A DNA stretch of 15,299 bases, from positions 1 through 15,299 of the forward strand of contig DYNS01000021.1 of NCBI GenBank assembly GCA_020720965.1, given 5' to 3'. The position numbers and the translations under genes are program-made. Origin of the DNA: Anaerolinea sp. GTDB taxonomy: Bacteria; Chloroflexota; Anaerolineae; Anaerolineales; Villigracilaceae. Below, in pieces: positions 14,950-15,299 of the stretch; the first letter of the stretch is position 1; every line of letters starts with the position of its first letter. Under the pieces are notes generated by a model that did no database searches, was not told the DNA's origin, and was given only the letters and a program-made list of their open reading frames with translations.

Positions 14950-15299
14950 TTAGGGGAGCGGGGTTGGCTCGTCGTTAAGCAGGGTTGGTTCCTGAAGTTG
15001 TTTTACACTGGGCTCTACAGCGTAGGGCAGTTTCACAGGAATGGGAATGGCGTACTGGCTGAGAATGTACTGCAAGGTCGCCGCTTCGGTTGGGGTATTG
15101 GTACTATCGTCTGGGGCGCGGAGGGTGAGGGTGAATTCTGCGCCGCTGTACATGAGGTAGGTGAGGGCAATCGCATCCTGCGGATACACAATGAGGGTGA
15201 TGATGTCTGGAGCCACAATGGGAGCCGGGGTGGGCGTGGGAGCGGCGGCTTGTCCTTCAGCAGCGGCGAGACCGGCAGCGCCACCGCGGTGACGCCACG
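14950..15299 (-). CDS. Flp pilus assembly protein CpaB/RcpC (C-terminal part)
   Basis: An open frame on the minus strand enters from the right edge and ends at the TAA at 14950, giving 115 codons of a C-terminal region. It contains an Ala/Pro/Thr-rich linker (AAAPTPTPAP) and then a compact domain starting VAPDIITLIVYPQDAIALTYLMYSGAEFTLTLRAP. This matches the end of RcpC/CpaB proteins, in which a TL-V-P-A-L-Y--GA--TL-LR pattern follows the SAF and RcpC domains. Position supports the call: it is directly upstream of cpaE, 21 nt apart, in the order cpaB-cpaE-tadA-tadB-tadC. The codon at 15216 is GTG inside the frame, not the true start, which lies beyond the window. The N-terminal membrane segment and SAF domain are not visible. 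Confidence 0.75.
   Translation of the reverse strand, partial: WRHRGGAAGLAAAEGQAAAPTPTPAPIVAPDIITLIVYPQDAIALTYLMYSGAEFTLTLRAPDDSTNTPTEAATLQYILSQYAIPIPVKLPYAVEPSVKQLQEPTLLNDEPTPLP

Overview
The window reads as a chromosomal segment of a moderately GC-rich bacterium. Gene content suggests Chloroflexota, most likely an Anaerolineae-like lineage. The basis is the style of the Tad pilus locus, a CpaE carrying an intact receiver domain, a long-form HPF, and a neighbourhood mixing yebC-ruvC-ruvA with divergent minus-strand genes. This placement is an inference from protein character; no rRNA or other marker is present to prove it.

Layout. (1) 1-3096, minus strand: three F1-ATPase genes in the order atpA-atpG-atpD, with atpD cut by the left edge. 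A good sigma70-type promoter lies just upstream of atpA, and no atpH/F/E/B genes precede it, so this looks like a separate F1 transcription unit. AtpA carries an apparent insert of about 50 residues. (2) 3270-4370, minus strand: a lipoprotein sugar-binding protein of the XylF type with no transporter partner beside it. (3) 4513-5055, plus strand, divergent: a stand-alone MESH1-type HD hydrolase (small alarmone hydrolase), followed by a compact nested-palindrome element that contains a likely terminator. (4) 5268-8254, plus strand: yebC, ruvC, ruvA (translational regulator plus Holliday-junction enzymes), then a membrane-anchored TPR protein of unknown function. (5) 8251-9499, minus strand: folE (GTP cyclohydrolase I), convergent with the TPR gene and overlapping it by 4 nt, and a long-form hpf (ribosome hibernation), separated by a near-perfect terminator. 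(6) 9545-15299, minus strand: a tightly packed Tad/Flp pilus operon, read right to left as cpaB/rcpC (partial), cpaE/tadZ with a receiver domain, tadA/cpaF, tadB, tadC, ending with comF.

How the genes work together. TadA powers, and TadB/TadC form, the inner-membrane platform of a Tad pilus; CpaE probably positions it, possibly under phospho-control; CpaB/RcpC is an accessory assembly protein. comF at the end of the operon hints at a link between the pilus and DNA uptake. hpf and the MESH1-like hydrolase are both stress or starvation genes but sit in separate units. Most of the window is recognisable conserved machinery. I do not see a convincing new multi-gene defence or mobile system. The most unusual items are the AtpA insert, the small palindromic elements around ruvC and downstream of the hydrolase gene, the comF-tad linkage and the unassigned TPR membrane protein. 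No tRNA, rRNA, CRISPR array or insertion sequence was seen, and no gene-free stretch exceeds about 210 bases.
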